A DNA stretch of 64,000 bases from Erysipelotrichaceae bacterium (GCA_017419165.1 JAFOLW010000029.1:29271-93270); one strand, 5' to 3'. Shown: positions 1-9,452, numbered from the stretch's first letter. The notes: generated by a model not told the origin, from the letters alone. Program-made: numbers and translations.

Positions 1-988
1 GGATGAAATCGTTGAGCCGCGGTCTGTCAAAGTGGCGGACCAGGATGCCGTTCTCTTTGAGATCGAGGTAGAGGTCCTTTCCCGGATAGGACGGGTGTTT
101 CGCAAAAAGGAAGTTGGCAGCGGAATCCGTCACTTCAAAGCCGAGCTGCCGCAGTCTGTCTGCGCTGTGCTGTCTGATCGCTTTGATCTTATCGATGCAG
201 GAGCGAAGGTAGCTTCGGTCGAGCAGCGCTCCGACACCGGCCATCATCGCCATCCGGTCGACGCAGTAGGGATTGCCCGAATTGCGCAGCCTGTTGATGT
301 CGGCGATCAGCTTTTTGTCGGCAATGACATAGCCCAGCCGTCCGCCGGCCATCCCGTAGGATTTCGAGAAGGTGCGGATGATCATGAGGTTGTCGTATTT
401 TTTGATCAAAGGGATACAGGTCTCGTCATTGAAGTCGCCGTAGGCTTCGTCGATCACGACGATATTGTCCGGATTGGTCTTCAGAATGACTTCGATCTCT
501 TCGTTTTTCAATGCGAGGCCGCTCGGGGCGTTGGGGTTGGCCAGAAAGATCGTTCGATGAAGTTCTTTATAGTCGCCGACATCGACGGACAGGTCGTCTT
601 TGACCGGGATGGTCTTGCAGGGGACCTTGTTGAGATCGGCGATGACTTCATAGAAACTGTAGGTCACATCGGGAAAGACGAGACCGGTCGTTTCATCGCA
701 ATAGGCCATGACCGCATAGTTGAGGGCTTCGTCCGATCCGTTGGTGAAGACGATCTCGTCTTTGTCGATCGCAAAGACCTGCGCTGCCGTCTCTCTCAGG
801 ATCTTCTGATCGGGATCGGAATACAGATTGAGCGAAGATGCCTCCAGACGGGCGAGCCGTTGGGCGATCGGCGAAGGCGGGAAAGGAAGCTCGTTGGTGT
901 TGAGCTTGATATACGTCTTGTCCTGCGGTTGTTCGCCGGGCGTATAAGGTACGAGTGACTGATGGCGTTTTACGAGAAAGCGGCTCAT
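1..988 (-). CDS. hisC: Histidinol-phosphate aminotransferase (partial, C-terminus off the left edge)
   Basis: PLP-dependent class I/II aminotransferase that converts imidazole-acetol phosphate to histidinol phosphate. Reading the minus strand from the ATG at 986-988 gives a protein beginning MSRFLVKRHQSLVPYTPGEQ, with LNTNELPFPPSP and LYSDPD near the N-terminus, FTNGSDEAL, FLANPNAPSG, VIDEAYGDF and the PLP lysine in RTFSKSYGMAGGRLGY. These are the hallmarks of HisC. The start overlaps the hisD stop codon (ATGA) and a good AAGGAGG lies just before it inside hisD, so translation is coupled. The last residues lie beyond the window. Confidence 0.95.
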   Translation of the reverse strand, partial: MSRFLVKRHQSLVPYTPGEQPQDKTYIKLNTNELPFPPSPIAQRLARLEASSLNLYSDPDQKILRETAAQVFAIDKDEIVFTNGSDEALNYAVMAYCDETTGLVFPDVTYSFYEVIADLNKVPCKTIPVKDDLSVDVGDYKELHRTIFLANPNAPSGLALKNEEIEVILKTNPDNIVVIDEAYGDFNDETCIPLIKKYDNLMIIRTFSKSYGMAGGRLGYVIADKKLIADINRLRNSGNPYCVDRMAMMAGVGALLDRSYLRSCIDKIKAIRQHSADRLRQLGFEVTDSAANFLFAKHPSYPGKDLYLDLKENGILVRHFDRPRLNDFI

Positions 989-2268
989 AGATCATCCTCC
1001 TTGTTTCGAATGAGGGCACTTCTGGCGTGAGCGTACAAGCCTTCCTTCCGGGCGAAGGCGGCGACTTTGTCACTGACGGCACGCAAAGCGTCAGCGGAAT
1101 AGTAGGTGTACTGCATCTTTTTGACGAAATCGTCGACCGACAAGGGCGAAGAGAATCTTGCGGTACCGGAAGTCGGAAGGATGTGATTGGTCCCGGCAAA
1201 GTAGTCGCCCAGAGCTTCCGGGGTGTTACGGCCGAGGAACACCGATCCGGCATTTCGGATGGCGTCGAGATGATCGAAGGGCTGATCGATGCATAATTCA
1301 AGATGTTCGGGAGCGATGCGGTTGGCGATCTCGATGGCCTGTTCGATGGAAGCGGCGATAATGATCTTGCCGTTGTTTTCAATGGAAGCGGAAGCGATCG
1401 CTTTGCGGGGCAGTATTTCAAGCTGCCGTTCGATCTCCGCGGCCGTCGTTTCCGCCAGGTCTTTTGAATCGGTGACCAGGACGGCGGAAGCCATCTTGTC
1501 GTGTTCGGCTTGCGAGAGCAGATCGGCTGCCAGGAAACGGGGATCGGATGCGGCATCGGCGATGATCAGGATCTCACTGGGTCCGGCGATCATGTCGATC
1601 GAGACCTGACCGTAGACCTGCCGTTTGGCTTCCGCCACATAGGCGTTGCCCGGTCCGACGATCTTGTCGACGTTCGGGATGCTTTCGCTCCCGTAAGCCA
1701 AGGCGCCGATGGCTTGCGCACCGCCGATTTTGTAGATGTGATCGACTCCGGCGACCGCGGCGGCAGCCAGGATGACATCGCTGATCTTTCCGTTTCGATC
1801 GGGCGGTGAGACCATGACGATGTTCTTGCAGCCGGCGATCTTTGCGGGGATGACGTTCATCAAGACGGAGGAAGGATAGGCCGCCGTACCGCCCGGCACA
1901 TAGACGCCGACTCTTTGCAGAGGGACGATCTTCTGGCCGAGGATCACGCCGTTTTTCTCGTTGAGGATGAAGCTGCTTCTCTTCTGCTGTTCGTGGAAGC
2001 GGCGGATGTTGGCGGCCGCTTCTTCAAGGATCTTCAGGAAAGAGGGCTCGATCTTCGACAGGGCTTCTTTCATCTCGGCAGCGGAGACTTCGAAGTCTTC
2101 AAGTTCCGCCTGATCGAAACGCAGCGTATATTCCTTCAAGGCGGCATCGCCTTTTTCTTTGACGTTTTTCAAGATCTCACTGACAGTCCCTTCAACGGAG
2201 AGTGCCGCCTCGTTTCTCGCGAAGATCTCTTCTTCTCTGACTTCATTTACATTGAGTATCCGGATCAT
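985..2268 (-). CDS. hisD: Histidinol dehydrogenase
   Basis: Catalyses the last two oxidations from L-histidinol to L-histidine with NAD and zinc in the cytoplasm. The 427 residues match the usual family length. Visible motifs are the nucleotide-binding stretch VGPGNAYVAEAKRQVYG, the zinc and catalytic segment LLSQAEHDKMASAVLV, and the C-terminal GDYFAGTNHILPTSGTAR. The start ATG has AGAGG six bases upstream. It sits between hisZG and hisC, nearly touching both, so it belongs to one minus-strand operon. Confidence 0.97.
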   Translation of the reverse strand: MIRILNVNEVREEEIFARNEAALSVEGTVSEILKNVKEKGDAALKEYTLRFDQAELEDFEVSAAEMKEALSKIEPSFLKILEEAAANIRRFHEQQKRSSFILNEKNGVILGQKIVPLQRVGVYVPGGTAAYPSSVLMNVIPAKIAGCKNIVMVSPPDRNGKISDVILAAAAVAGVDHIYKIGGAQAIGALAYGSESIPNVDKIVGPGNAYVAEAKRQVYGQVSIDMIAGPSEILIIADAASDPRFLAADLLSQAEHDKMASAVLVTDSKDLAETTAAEIERQLEILPRKAIASASIENNGKIIIAASIEQAIEIANRIAPEHLELCIDQPFDHLDAIRNAGSVFLGRNTPEALGDYFAGTNHILPTSGTARFSSPLSVDDFVKKMQYTYYSADALRAVSDKVAAFARKEGLYAHARSALIRNKEDDL

Positions 2269-2269
2269 G

Positions 2270-3823
2270 TCATACCTCTTTTTCTAAGGCAGCAGCAAGT
2301 TTCTGTATCTGCCCGGTCTTGAATTCGAAGGAAGAACGGTTGGCGATCAGCCGCGCAGAGATGTCCATGATCTCTTCGCAGACCTGCAAGCCGTTTTCTT
2401 TTAATGTCCTGCCGGTCTCGACGATGTCGACGATGACATCGGACAGCCCGAGGATCGGGGCGATTTCGATGGATCCGTTGAGACGGATGATGTCGATGTC
2501 CCTGCCGGCAGACAGGTAATAGGCTTCGGCGATGTTGGCGTATTTGGTCGCGACTCTCAAAGTCCGATAGGGGTTCTCTTTGAAATCTTTCGGTGCGGCG
2601 ACCGCCATCTTGCAGGAGCCCCGCTTCAGATCGAGCAGTTCATAGACAGCCGGTCCGTATTCCAGCAGGATGTCTTTGCCTGCGACGCCGATATCGGCGC
2701 TGCCCCGTTCGACGTAGACTGCGACATCGTTGGGTTTGACCCAGAAATAACGCAGTTTCTTCTGCGGCTCTTCAAAGACGAGCTTCCGGTTATCGGCCAG
2801 GATCCCGGGACAGTCATATCCGGCTTTTTCAAACAGTTCATAGACCTTTTCGCCGAGCCTGCCTTTGGGCAAGGCGATGTTGAGATAGCCGTCATCTTCT
2901 TTTTCGTTCAGCGATCCCTCCAGAAGTCCGGTGTAGACGGCAAAGCCGATGGCTCCGGAACGTTTCGACAGTTTTTCCATCAGACGGTCATAGCGGCCGC
3001 CGGAAAGTACGGGATCGCTCATGGCCGACAGATAGCCTTTGAAGATGATGCCGTTATAGTAGTTGATGTCGTCGATCAGAGAGGTGTCGATGACGATCTT
3101 GTCTCCATAGCCTTTTTCCTGCAGGATGGGCAGGATCTTCAGCAGAGAGGAATCCACGCCGGCCTCCCGGCAAAGCTCTTCGAGGTCCGGGAAGACTTCG
3201 CTGATCCGGCCGATGCAGTTCATGAGTTTTTCCAGGAGCTTTCGCTGCACGTCGTTGCATCCGTTTAGTGCATAGAAGGCGTCGAGTTCGTGGATCTTCT
3301 TTTCCTTCAGGATGCGGAAGAGTTCCTTCTGTTTTTCTTTGGAGAGCAGAGGACTTTGAACGATCGCTTCACTTAAGTCGAGGTCGGAAAGCACCAGCAG
3401 GAAATCATCGGAGATGGTCTCCATCGAAGCGATGGCCAGCAGGATGACGTCGAGAAGGTCTTTGGTCCGAAGATCGCCGAAACACTCGATCCCCGTCTGC
3501 AGGATCTCTTTGAAACAAGCGCTTTTCGGATCGAAACGGTAGACGTTTTCGTTGTAGAAGAGTTTTTCCAGGCTCTCTTTTTCATCTTTGCGGCTGCGCA
3601 CGATCGACAATGTGACATCGGGTTTCAAGGCCATCAGCTTTCCGTTGCCGTCGGTAAACGTGAGGACTTTATCGGAGACTAAAAAGTCTTTGTTTTTTGC
3701 GTAGAAGTCATATTCTTCGAATTTGGACATCTTGTACAGACTGTAGCCGTTTGCGGCATAAAGGTCTTTCAAAGAATAGACGAGCTTCTCCTCGCAAGTC
3801 AGCAGGTCCTCATTGATCTTCAT
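2270..3823 (-). CDS. hisZG: Fused ATP phosphoribosyltransferase regulatory and catalytic subunits (HisZ-HisG)
   Basis: A 517-residue protein joining two usually separate subunits of the first histidine enzyme. Residues about 1-310 are a HisRS-like HisZ domain (FTDGNGKLMALKPDVTLSI, LSGGRYDRLMEKL). Residues about 315-517 are a short-form HisG (NIALPKGRLGEKVYELFEKA, GVAGKDILLEYG, DVIVDIVETGRTLKENGL). Short HisG needs HisZ for activity and feedback control, so a fusion fixes the ratio at 1:1. There is no stop codon or frame break at the joint. It overlaps the upstream regulator gene by 14 bases and is followed at once by hisD. The HisZ part lacks obvious tRNA-synthetase function by family knowledge. 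Confidence 0.93.
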   Translation of the reverse strand: MKINEDLLTCEEKLVYSLKDLYAANGYSLYKMSKFEEYDFYAKNKDFLVSDKVLTFTDGNGKLMALKPDVTLSIVRSRKDEKESLEKLFYNENVYRFDPKSACFKEILQTGIECFGDLRTKDLLDVILLAIASMETISDDFLLVLSDLDLSEAIVQSPLLSKEKQKELFRILKEKKIHELDAFYALNGCNDVQRKLLEKLMNCIGRISEVFPDLEELCREAGVDSSLLKILPILQEKGYGDKIVIDTSLIDDINYYNGIIFKGYLSAMSDPVLSGGRYDRLMEKLSKRSGAIGFAVYTGLLEGSLNEKEDDGYLNIALPKGRLGEKVYELFEKAGYDCPGILADNRKLVFEEPQKKLRYFWVKPNDVAVYVERGSADIGVAGKDILLEYGPAVYELLDLKRGSCKMAVAAPKDFKENPYRTLRVATKYANIAEAYYLSAGRDIDIIRLNGSIEIAPILGLSDVIVDIVETGRTLKENGLQVCEEIMDISARLIANRSSFEFKTGQIQKLAAALEKEV

Positions 3824-4118
3824 CGATGAAACCTGCCTCTTTCATTTTCCGGATCATGTTTTTGTAGCCGGTCTCCCCGTAGTTGTAGCAGCGGGAGACC
3901 CGGGAGATGGTGGTCGATGAAGCGCCGGTCTTCTTCGAGATCTCCTGATAGCTGATCCCTTGGGCGATCAAAATGGCGGCATCGAGGCGCTGGGCCATGT
4001 TCTGCAGTTCGTTGATCGTGCAAAGGTCATCGAAAAAATCTTCGCATTCTTTTTCGTTTTCCAATAAGAGAATGGCCTGAAACAGCCGTCTGATCGAATC
4101 GTTCATATACTTTGGCAT
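3810..4118 (-). CDS. YerC/YecD family TrpR-like transcriptional regulator
   Basis: A helix-turn-helix protein of the TrpR superfamily. The segment LCTINELQNMAQRLDAAILI followed by GISYQEISKKTGASSTTISR is the DNA-binding core typical of YerC/YecD proteins. The ATG at 4116-4118 is preferred because GAGG lies six bases upstream; an in-frame GTG four codons earlier overlaps that site. As first gene of the his operon, with a palindrome in its promoter, it probably controls histidine synthesis, but the ligand cannot be read from sequence. Confidence 0.9.
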   Translation of the reverse strand: MPKYMNDSIRRLFQAILLLENEKECEDFFDDLCTINELQNMAQRLDAAILIAQGISYQEISKKTGASSTTISRVSRCYNYGETGYKNMIRKMKEAGFIDEDQ

Positions 4119-4143
4119 ACTCGTCCTCACTTTCGAATGGTGT

Positions 4144-4169
4144 TATTATAGCGCTTTACCATACTAAAG
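4144..4169 (-). promoter_or_regulatory. his operon promoter with candidate operator
   Basis: On the minus strand TATAAT (4145-4150) lies about 27 bases before the regulator start. Between it and the -35 position is a palindrome, CTTTA-N6-TAAAG (4154-4169). A repressor bound there would cover the spacer. The -35 hexamer is not well defined. Binding by the adjacent TrpR-like protein is inferred from position only. Confidence 0.45.
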
Positions 4170-4244
4170 TGAGTTGACCGACGGTACAGGATGACTGACT
4201 AACGAAAAAAGTGAGAGAAGCTGACGCTTTTGATCGATGACCAT

Positions 4245-4268
4245 AAAAAAGGCTTCTTTGCGAAGCCT
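4245..4268 (-). terminator. Rho-independent terminator after the tdh-kbl operon
   Basis: On the minus strand a GGCTTC/GAAGCC stem (4251-4267) with a five-base loop is followed by TTTTTT. It closes the operon that ends with the unknown gene at 4268-4708. Confidence 0.85.
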
Positions 4269-4708
4269 CAGTAAGTATCAGCCGTATCGTTGAGTATGAA
4301 AGCGAGCTTTTCTTTCAGCGATGTGTTCTTCTCGATCCAGCAAAGCAGAGAACCGTCTCTTGAATGCGTGTTTCCGTAGACGAGGGTCATGATCAGCCCT
4401 TTGTCGCTTTCTTCGCCGTTCAGGATCGTTTCAAGAAGATCCAGGATCTTGTCTCCGTTTTCTTCCTTCAGAGTCAAAGTGCTCGGTAAGACCCGGACGA
4501 TGTCGGCAAAAGGGAGCCAGGCTTTGGAAGGATCGGCTTGCACTTTTTCGAAGTATTCCTTGATGAGTTCCTGCCGCCAGGTCTCCAAGGTGTCCTTGGG
4601 GATCTGCAGCGAGACGAACTCATGATATCCAAAGGGATCTTCCCTGCCCATCATGAACAGCCGGCCCTTGTATCTCCCAAACAGGGAGCGGGCTTCTTCG
4701 AGGTCCAT
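4268..4708 (-). CDS. Conserved hypothetical protein coupled to kbl
   Basis: A soluble 146-residue acidic protein with no signal peptide or membrane segment. I do not recognise the family. The start ATG overlaps the kbl stop (TAATG), so it is translated with the threonine-catabolic genes and shares their terminator. The C-terminal half has GLIMTLVYGNTHSRDGSLLC and ends in NDTADTY. A role in threonine or glycine metabolism is only suggested by position. Confidence 0.75.
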   Translation of the reverse strand: MDLEEARSLFGRYKGRLFMMGREDPFGYHEFVSLQIPKDTLETWRQELIKEYFEKVQADPSKAWLPFADIVRVLPSTLTLKEENGDKILDLLETILNGEESDKGLIMTLVYGNTHSRDGSLLCWIEKNTSLKEKLAFILNDTADTY

Positions 4709-5907
4709 TATCCCAGGTTCTCGAGTTCTTTCCGGGTCTGTATCAGGCAGTCGATGACGTGATTGATGTCTTCTTTCGTGTGGTTGGCACAGACCTGCGT
4801 ACGGATCCTGGCTTTGCCTTTCGGAACGACCGGATAGGAGAAGGATACGACATAGATGCCTTTTTCTCTCATCTTGGCTGCATAGTTTCCGGCTTTGATC
4901 TCGTCGTACAGCATGATCGGTACGATCGGGTGGACACCGTCGATGATGTCGAAGCCGTTTTCTTTCAGTTTGTCACGGTAGTATTTCGTGAGTTCCATCA
5001 GGTGCTTTCTTTCTTCGCCGCTTTCCGACAACATGTCGAAGAGCTCGATGGAAGCACCGGCAATGGCCGGCGCCAATGTGTTGGAGAACAGGTACGGTCT
5101 GCTTCTTTGACGCAGCAGATCGATGATCTCTTTCCTGCCGGAAGTGTAGCCGCCGGAAGCACCGCCCAGGGCTTTGCCCAAGGTACCGGTGATGACATCG
5201 ACTCTGCCCTGCACGCCGCAATACTCGACCGAACCGCCGCCGTGTTCGCCTAAGAAACCGGCCGCATGGGAGTCGTCGACCATGACCAAGGCGCCGAATT
5301 CGTCGGCGAGATCGCAGATGCCTTTGAGATCGCAGATGATGCCGTCCATCGAGAAGACGCCGTCGGTGGCGATCATCTTGATGCGGGCACCGTTTTGATC
5401 GGCTTCAATAAGCTTCTGACGCAAGTCGTCCATGTCGTTGTTTTTGTAGCGGTAGCGTTTCGCTTTGCACAGGCGGACGCCGTCGATGATCGACGCGTGA
5501 TTGAGTTCATCGGAGATGACCGCATCTTCTTCGCCCAGCAGCGTTTCGAAGAGACCGCCGTTGGCATCGAAGCAGGAAGAGTATAAGATCGTGTCTTCCG
5601 TCTTCAGGAATGCGGAGATCTTATGTTCCAGTGTCTTGTGGATATCCTGCGTGCCGCAGATGAAACGCACGGAAGCCAGGCCGTAGCCTTTCTCATCGTA
5701 GGTCCTCTTGGCGGCATCGATCAGCCGTTTGGAGTTGCCCAGACCCAGGTAGTTGTTGGCACACATGTTCAAAAGTTTTTCGCCGTTTTCCATCAGAATG
5801 TAGGCGCCTTGCGGAGAGACATAGGCGGCTTCGGCTTTGAACAAGCCGGCGTCTCTGATGTCGTCCACGGTCTTCTTGTAAAAGCTCAGAGTTTCTTTTC
5901 TGTTCAT
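4708..5907 (-). CDS. kbl: Glycine C-acetyltransferase (2-amino-3-ketobutyrate CoA ligase)
   Basis: PLP enzyme of the alpha-oxoamine synthase family that cleaves 2-amino-3-ketobutyrate with CoA to glycine and acetyl-CoA. The 399 residues fit the family. Seen are [28 protein letters not shown], the cofactor-binding [16 protein letters not shown] and the PLP lysine in [14 protein letters not shown]. The ATG overlaps the tdh stop codon (ATGA) and has AAGGTGG upstream. Tdh and Kbl act in sequence, and their order here is the usual operon for threonine breakdown. Confidence 0.96.
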   Translation of the reverse strand: MNRKETLSFYKKTVDDIRDAGLFKAEAAYVSPQGAYILMENGEKLLNMCANNYLGLGNSKRLIDAAKRTYDEKGYGLASVRFICGTQDIHKTLEHKISAFLKTEDTILYSSCFDANGGLFETLLGEEDAVISDELNHASIIDGVRLCKAKRYRYKNNDMDDLRQKLIEADQNGARIKMIATDGVFSMDGIICDLKGICDLADEFGALVMVDDSHAAGFLGEHGGGSVEYCGVQGRVDVITGTLGKALGGASGGYTSGRKEIIDLLRQRSRPYLFSNTLAPAIAGASIELFDMLSESGEERKHLMELTKYYRDKLKENGFDIIDGVHPIVPIMLYDEIKAGNYAAKMREKGIYVVSFSYPVVPKGKARIRTQVCANHTKEDINHVIDCLIQTRKELENLG

Positions 5908-6974
5908 AACTGTTCCACCTTATCGATATTCGTCCAATCCAGAATGACTTTGCCCGAGTTGCCCGACAGCATCGCATCGAAGCCTTTCTGATAGTCAGTG
6001 ATGTCAAAGCGGTGCGTGATGATCTTCGAGATGTCGAGACCCGCCTCGATCATCGTCGTCATCTTGTACCAGGTATCCCAGACTTTGCGTCCGTAGATGC
6101 CTTTGAGGTTGAGCCCGGAGAAGATGATCTTCTCCATGTCCACTTCGGTATTGTCCGGCAAGAGCCCCAGCAAGGCGATGTTGCCGCCGTTTTTCATGTT
6201 GTGGATCATCTGGTTGAGGGCGCTTGGCGCACCGGACATCTCCAGTCCGACGTCGAAGCCTTCTTTCATGCCGATCTGTTGCATGACATCTTCCAGTTTT
6301 TCTTTTTTGAGGTCGACGGTCCTGGTCGCACCTAAGGTCTTAGCCATTTCAAGACGGTAGTCGTTGAAATCGGTGACGACGACATGTCTGGCTCCGGAGA
6401 ACTTGACGATGGCTGCGGCCATGCATCCGATCGGTCCGGCACCGGTGATCAGGACATCTTCGCCTAAGACATCGTAGGTCAGAGCCGTATGTGTTGCGTT
6501 GCCGTACGGATCGAAGATGGCATACATCTCTTCCGGAATGTTTTTCCTGGTCTTCCAGACATTGACATATGGGATGACCAGATATTCGGCAAAGGCTCCG
6601 TTGCGGTTGACGCCGACGCCTTCCGCATTGCGGCAGTTTTCGCGGTGTCCTTCCAGGCAGTTGCGGCACTTGCCGCAGGTGATGTGGCCTTCGCCGGAGA
6701 CGATGTCGCCGGGTTTGAAGCCTCTGGCACCCGGACCGGTCTCGACGACTTCACCGACATATTCGTGACCGATGGTCAGGCCGGGTTTGATGGTCTTCTG
6801 TGCCCATTTGTTCCATTGATAGATGTGGACGTCTGTGCCGCAGATGGCGGTCTTGCGGATCTTGATCTTGACGTCGTTGTAGCCGACTTCGGGGATCGGA
6901 ACGCGCTTCGGCCAGATGCCGACTTCCGGCTTTTCCTTGACCAAAGCCCACATGGTATTATCGTTTGTTTCCAT
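5904..6974 (-). CDS. tdh: L-threonine 3-dehydrogenase
   Basis: Zinc-dependent medium-chain dehydrogenase that oxidises threonine to 2-amino-3-ketobutyrate with NAD. Visible are the catalytic zinc ligands [10 protein letters not shown] and GHEYVGEV, the structural zinc cysteines [15 protein letters not shown], and the Rossmann segment [20 protein letters not shown]. The ATG at 6972-6974 (METNDN) is chosen because AAGAGGAAG precedes it. A possible earlier ATG at 6993-6995 lies inside a TATAAT box and so is probably upstream of the transcript. Protein length is then 356 residues. Confidence 0.95.
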   Translation of the reverse strand: METNDNTMWALVKEKPEVGIWPKRVPIPEVGYNDVKIKIRKTAICGTDVHIYQWNKWAQKTIKPGLTIGHEYVGEVVETGPGARGFKPGDIVSGEGHITCGKCRNCLEGHRENCRNAEGVGVNRNGAFAEYLVIPYVNVWKTRKNIPEEMYAIFDPYGNATHTALTYDVLGEDVLITGAGPIGCMAAAIVKFSGARHVVVTDFNDYRLEMAKTLGATRTVDLKKEKLEDVMQQIGMKEGFDVGLEMSGAPSALNQMIHNMKNGGNIALLGLLPDNTEVDMEKIIFSGLNLKGIYGRKVWDTWYKMTTMIEAGLDISKIITHRFDITDYQKGFDAMLSGNSGKVILDWTNIDKVEQL

Positions 6975-6992
6975 ATAACTTCCTCTTGTCTT

Positions 6993-7000
6993 CATTATAG
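6993..7000 (-). promoter_or_regulatory. -10 element of the tdh-kbl operon
   Basis: The minus strand reads CTATAATG about 20 bases before the tdh start, a perfect TATAAT. No good -35 hexamer is seen at the expected spacing. It sets the tdh start, because the upstream in-frame ATG overlaps it. Confidence 0.5.
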
Positions 7001-7053
7001 CTCATGAAGGGCACCTGCAGGACAGCTTCGAAAGGATTTGATCCGGGAAAAGA

Positions 7054-7086
7054 CAAAAAAAGATACAGCCGCCCGAGGCTGTATCT
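7054..7086 (-). terminator. Rho-independent terminator of the SH3 membrane protein gene
   Basis: On the minus strand AGATACAGCC pairs with GGCTGTATCT (10 bp, 6-base loop), followed by TTTTTTT. Confidence 0.9.
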
Positions 7087-7102
7087 GTGTGACCCTCTTT
7101 GA

Positions 7103-8671
7103 TCAGTCGACCTGTATCCATTCGCCGTCCTGGTCGGCGATCCATTGATCCGGAGCGATGTTGAACCAGGTATAGCCTTCATTGTACAAGGCTCGGGAAG
7201 CGGTGTAGGTGTTTCCTTTCTTTCCCGTGGCGACGACTTCGCCGGTCTTGGCCGAATGGCTGTTGCGGATGTTGATGTCTCCTTCGGCGATGACCGTCAG
7301 CTTGTAACTATGATCCTTGATCACGATGGAATCGAGGATCGTCTGTAATTCTTCTTCATTGATCCCGTTGGCGTAGATTGTGAAGGCGGAATCCATCTTT
7401 CTGATCTTGGGTCGGAAGTAGGCGGTGATGCTGCCGGTGTAGGAAGAACAGGTGCCTTCGCCGAGCTCCTTGGCGCTGATCTGTTTCTTTCCGCTGTCGG
7501 ATGGCTCGTTTTTTTCAGTGGTGAAGAAGACGGAGATGTTCAAGGCGCTCTGATTCTTTTCGGCGTTCGGATAGAAACCGTAATAGTAATTGTAGTTGGT
7601 GTGTTCCCCGCTCTTGTCCTTCCAGGTATAGATATCTTCGTTCCTGGTCAGGATCCAGGTCTCCGGGACATCGATCGTGAAGATGGAGGTGACGAAGGTA
7701 TCGAAGGGGATCTTCTTTTCGTTGACCATTTCCCTGTCGATCTTCAGAAGCTTCCAGGAATCGCTTGGGATGTCGTAGTACATGTTGGCTGTCAGTTCGT
7801 AGCCCGTCTTATACAGAGGACGGTCGTATGACAGCAAGTCGTAGTAGTAGTCCGACCGCGCTTCGCTGGCGGCTTTCATGCTGCGGTATTGGGCGAGCGG
7901 ATATTCTTTATGGACCAGGGAATCCACGGTCTGTTTGTCGCATTTACGCTTCGGGATGATCGCCGAATCTTTCAGCGAATAGTCGATCACGTTCCAGTTT
8001 CCGTCGCCGGTCCCGGAGAGTTTTGCGTCGTAGGTCCCTTTATAGGTATACCTGTCATTTTTGTACCGTGCCGTGAAGCTGACGTTCTCACTCCTGTTCT
8101 TATAGTCGAGAACGACTTTGACATCGCCGATCCCGTCCGGTCTCAGATCCGTATCTTTCAGTTCGCTGTTGTTTTCCAGCAGGAACTGTGCGATCCTTTC
8201 CGCGATCTGACGTTCACTGTCTTCGATGATCTGTTTCGATTCATCGTCATCGATGCCTTCCGCTGCGTGGATCGCCTCTTCGTAGCGGCCTTTTTCATAC
8301 GACGATCTTGCGGAGCTCTTTTTGATCATCGGCAGTCCGAAGACCAGAAAAGCCGCAAGAAGCAGCAGGATCAGGACGGCGATCAGGATGAACTTTGCGG
8401 AAGACTTCTTCTTTTTCGTTCCCGGTCCTGCAGTCCCGGGGACTGTCTTGGCCTCTTCTTCACGCTTTACGCGGATGACGTGTTTGATGATCTTGCGCTG
8501 CACCGGGCCATGATGAACGATCTCCGGCAATTCTTCCGTTTCCGTATCTTGAGCTTCTTCTTCGGCCGGTTCTTGCGGAGCTTCTGCAGCAGGGGCTGTC
8601 TCCCCATTGATCTGCAAGGTGACCGTTTCAAGAGTCTCTTTGTTTTCTTTGTTCTCGTTTATCTCTGACAT
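7103..8671 (-). CDS. Membrane-anchored protein with C-terminal bacterial SH3 domain
   Basis: A 522-residue protein with an acidic, Glu/Pro-rich cytoplasmic N-terminus (about 1-85), a basic stretch KKKKSSAK, one membrane helix (about 95-115, FILIAVLILLLLAAFLVFG) and a large extracellular part. The last 65 residues form a bacterial SH3-type domain (INIRNSHSAKTGEVVA, YTWFNIAPDQWIADQDG). SH3 domains of this kind usually bind cell wall. The middle region contains repeated Tyr-rich beta segments and is not recognised. A TATAAT at about 8707-8712 and AAGGAAAG precede the start. The same SH3 type ends the serpin at 19614-21245. Confidence 0.85.
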   Translation of the reverse strand: MSEINENKENKETLETVTLQINGETAPAAEAPQEPAEEEAQDTETEELPEIVHHGPVQRKIIKHVIRVKREEEAKTVPGTAGPGTKKKKSSAKFILIAVLILLLLAAFLVFGLPMIKKSSARSSYEKGRYEEAIHAAEGIDDDESKQIIEDSERQIAERIAQFLLENNSELKDTDLRPDGIGDVKVVLDYKNRSENVSFTARYKNDRYTYKGTYDAKLSGTGDGNWNVIDYSLKDSAIIPKRKCDKQTVDSLVHKEYPLAQYRSMKAASEARSDYYYDLLSYDRPLYKTGYELTANMYYDIPSDSWKLLKIDREMVNEKKIPFDTFVTSIFTIDVPETWILTRNEDIYTWKDKSGEHTNYNYYYGFYPNAEKNQSALNISVFFTTEKNEPSDSGKKQISAKELGEGTCSSYTGSITAYFRPKIRKMDSAFTIYANGINEEELQTILDSIVIKDHSYKLTVIAEGDINIRNSHSAKTGEVVATGKKGNTYTASRALYNEGYTWFNIAPDQWIADQDGEWIQVD

Positions 8672-8792
8672 AAGTTTTACTTTCCTTGTGCGGATCTTAC
8701 GATCTCATTATAACGTGCCGAGCGGCAAAGGTCTTTTGCGTATCGCAGGCAAAAAACAAGAAAACAGGCGAAGAAGGTGATATCGTAAGGTC

Positions 8793-9404
8793 ATGAAAGA
8801 CTTTAAGAAGATCCGTCTCGTATTGAACAGCGTGCTGCCTGCCGTCATTTTGTATGAGTGGCTGAACATGTTTTTCTTTGCAAACGGAAATCTTTTGAGC
8901 AGCCGCGGTCTGCAGTCTCTGAAATACTTCACGATCCTTTCCAATCTGCTGGAGGCTTTTGCCTGCCTGTGGTGGCTGTTCAGGAGAAACGAGGTGCTCA
9001 AGTTTACGGCAAGCGTCGCAGTGATGCTGACATGCATCGTGGTGCTGGTCTTCCTGGGACCGATGTTCGGCTATCGGGCAATGTTTGCCGGACCGAATCT
9101 CTGGTTCCATCTGCTGGTGCCTTTGACCGCCCTGGCGGAGGTGTTGTTTCTGGTGAACCGGACCTATTCGAAGAAAGAGATCTTTCTGGCTTCGCTGACG
9201 ATGGCGGTCTACGGGATCTTCTATCTGGGAAACATCCTGATCAACGGCATTGGACAGCGTCCCGCTTCCAACGACTGGTACGGTTTCCTGACCTGGGGCT
9301 ATCCGGTCGGTGTGCTCATCTACTTCACGATCTGGGGGACCACCTATCTGATCGGTGCCTTCATTTCGTTCATCAATGATCTCTACGACCGCAGACATTC
9401 ATGA
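8793..9404 (+). CDS. Pr6Pr-like integral membrane protein
   Basis: A 203-residue protein with about six hydrophobic helices (for example VLPAVILYEWLNMFFF, LWFHLLVPLTALAEVLFLV, FLASLTMAVYGIFYLGNILI). The segments YFTILSNLLEAFACLWWLF and GPNLWFHLLVP resemble the Pr6Pr/FAR-17a-like membrane family. It has no known reaction. AAGGTGA lies about 12 bases upstream. It is transcribed alone or with the following flavodoxin gene, 48 bases later. Confidence 0.8.
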   Translation: MKDFKKIRLVLNSVLPAVILYEWLNMFFFANGNLLSSRGLQSLKYFTILSNLLEAFACLWWLFRRNEVLKFTASVAVMLTCIVVLVFLGPMFGYRAMFAGPNLWFHLLVPLTALAEVLFLVNRTYSKKEIFLASLTMAVYGIFYLGNILINGIGQRPASNDWYGFLTWGYPVGVLIYFTIWGTTYLIGAFISFINDLYDRRHS

Positions 9405-9452
9405 AAGGATGATCATTCATACGAAAAACAAAGATAAAAGGAGGGACCGTAA

